Shown: positions 6,521 through 6,706 of the stretch, piece by piece | Position numbering within the stretch: position 1 is the stretch's first letter | Layout: each line of letters begins with the position of its first letter | Made by a program: the position numbers and the translations under genes | Notes under the pieces: generated by a model | What the model saw: only the letters and a program-made list of their open reading frames with translations | Told to the model about the DNA's origin: nothing | Database searches by the model: none | NCBI GenBank assembly: GCA_945227095.1 | Contig: CALYOC010000040.1 | Span: forward strand, 1 to 6,706 | DNA length: 6,706 nt | From: an uncultured Clostridia bacterium | GTDB taxonomy: Bacteria > Bacillota > Clostridia > Oscillospirales > Acutalibacteraceae | Direction of reading: 5' to 3'

Positions 6521-6550
6521 TTGACGAATATTTTTTAATTTTAATTGATT

Positions 6551-6554
6551 GGAG
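6551..6554 (+). promoter_or_regulatory. Ribosome binding site setting a TTG start for the last gene
   Basis: GGAG lies 8 bp ahead of TTG at 6563. The next in-frame ATG (6581) has no such site before it, and the residues between TTG and ATG (AEFYK) fit the N-terminus seen in related proteins. The TTG is therefore preferred. Confidence 0.7.
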
Positions 6555-6562
6555 TGTTTAAA

Positions 6563-6706
6563 TTGGCTGAATTTTACAAAATGGAAATTGCGGGGGGCGA
6601 AAGGCAACTCCCGATTTGTGCTGGCAACGATAAGCTTTCGATTGCGGGATTTATTATTTTCGGTGATGTAGAGCTGACCGTTAAGGCGTCGGAGGAACTG
6701 TTGAAA
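6563..6706 (+). CDS. Phosphoribosyltransferase family protein (Apt-like), N-terminus only
   Basis: Forty-eight codons are visible before the window ends, starting at TTG 6563 and reading AEFYKMEIAGGERQLPIC, then NDKLSIAGFIIFGDVELTV. The pattern of a short strand, R-x-LPI, DKLxIAxFIxxGDxEL, then an acidic helix recalls the N-terminus of Firmicute proteins annotated as adenine/xanthine-phosphoribosyltransferase-like. The PRPP-binding loop that would prove it lies beyond the edge, so the call rests on recall of this N-terminal pattern. The gene follows the HIT gene by 42 bp of AT-rich DNA with no terminator hairpin and is probably the third gene of the alaS transcript. Confidence 0.6.
   Translation, partial: MAEFYKMEIAGGERQLPICAGNDKLSIAGFIIFGDVELTVKASEELLK

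Noticed and set aside
6521..6549. Possible promoter TTGACG-N17-ATTGAT between the HIT gene and the next gene
   Set aside because: The -10 is poor, and the start would fall at or after the ribosome binding site at 6551. AT-rich spacer is a simpler reading.

Overview
The window looks like a chromosomal housekeeping segment from a Clostridia-class Firmicute, probably an Oscillospiraceae/Ruminococcaceae-type gut or rumen anaerobe. The grounds are the moderate-to-low GC, strong Shine-Dalgarno sites, a TTG start, a T-box leader, a lysine riboswitch and a DUF4364 protein, a family known mainly from Clostridia. The genus cannot be fixed from sequence reading alone. I saw no mobile element, CRISPR array, rRNA or tRNA, and no clearly undescribed system.

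Layout: (1) 2-583, 3' part of an ammonia-dependent NAD synthetase gene (nadE), cut by the window edge. (2) 622-908, a consensus promoter, a lysine riboswitch and an intrinsic terminator forming the leader of dapA. (3) 909-2577, dapA and dapB, the two consecutive enzymes that open the diaminopimelate/lysine branch, 25 bp apart, followed by a hairpin at 2583-2609 that probably serves both converging transcripts. (4) 2621-3163 on the minus strand, a DUF4364 winged-helix-like protein. (5) 3164-3536, a divergent intergenic region with back-to-back promoters and a full T-box leader with an alanine specifier codon. (6) 3537-6179 alaS, 6182-6520 a HIT-family protein, and from 6563 the start of what looks like a phosphoribosyltransferase gene that runs off the window.

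Two amino-acid-sensing RNA switches control the two plus-strand units. Lysine should end transcription before dapAB, limiting diaminopimelate (cell wall) and lysine synthesis when lysine is plentiful. Uncharged tRNA-Ala should permit read-through into alaS. No terminator is visible between alaS, the HIT gene and the phosphoribosyltransferase gene, so the alanine T-box probably governs all three. The most useful second looks are this extended T-box operon, the mirrored -35 boxes between the DUF4364 gene and alaS, and the unresolved switching fold of the lysine leader.
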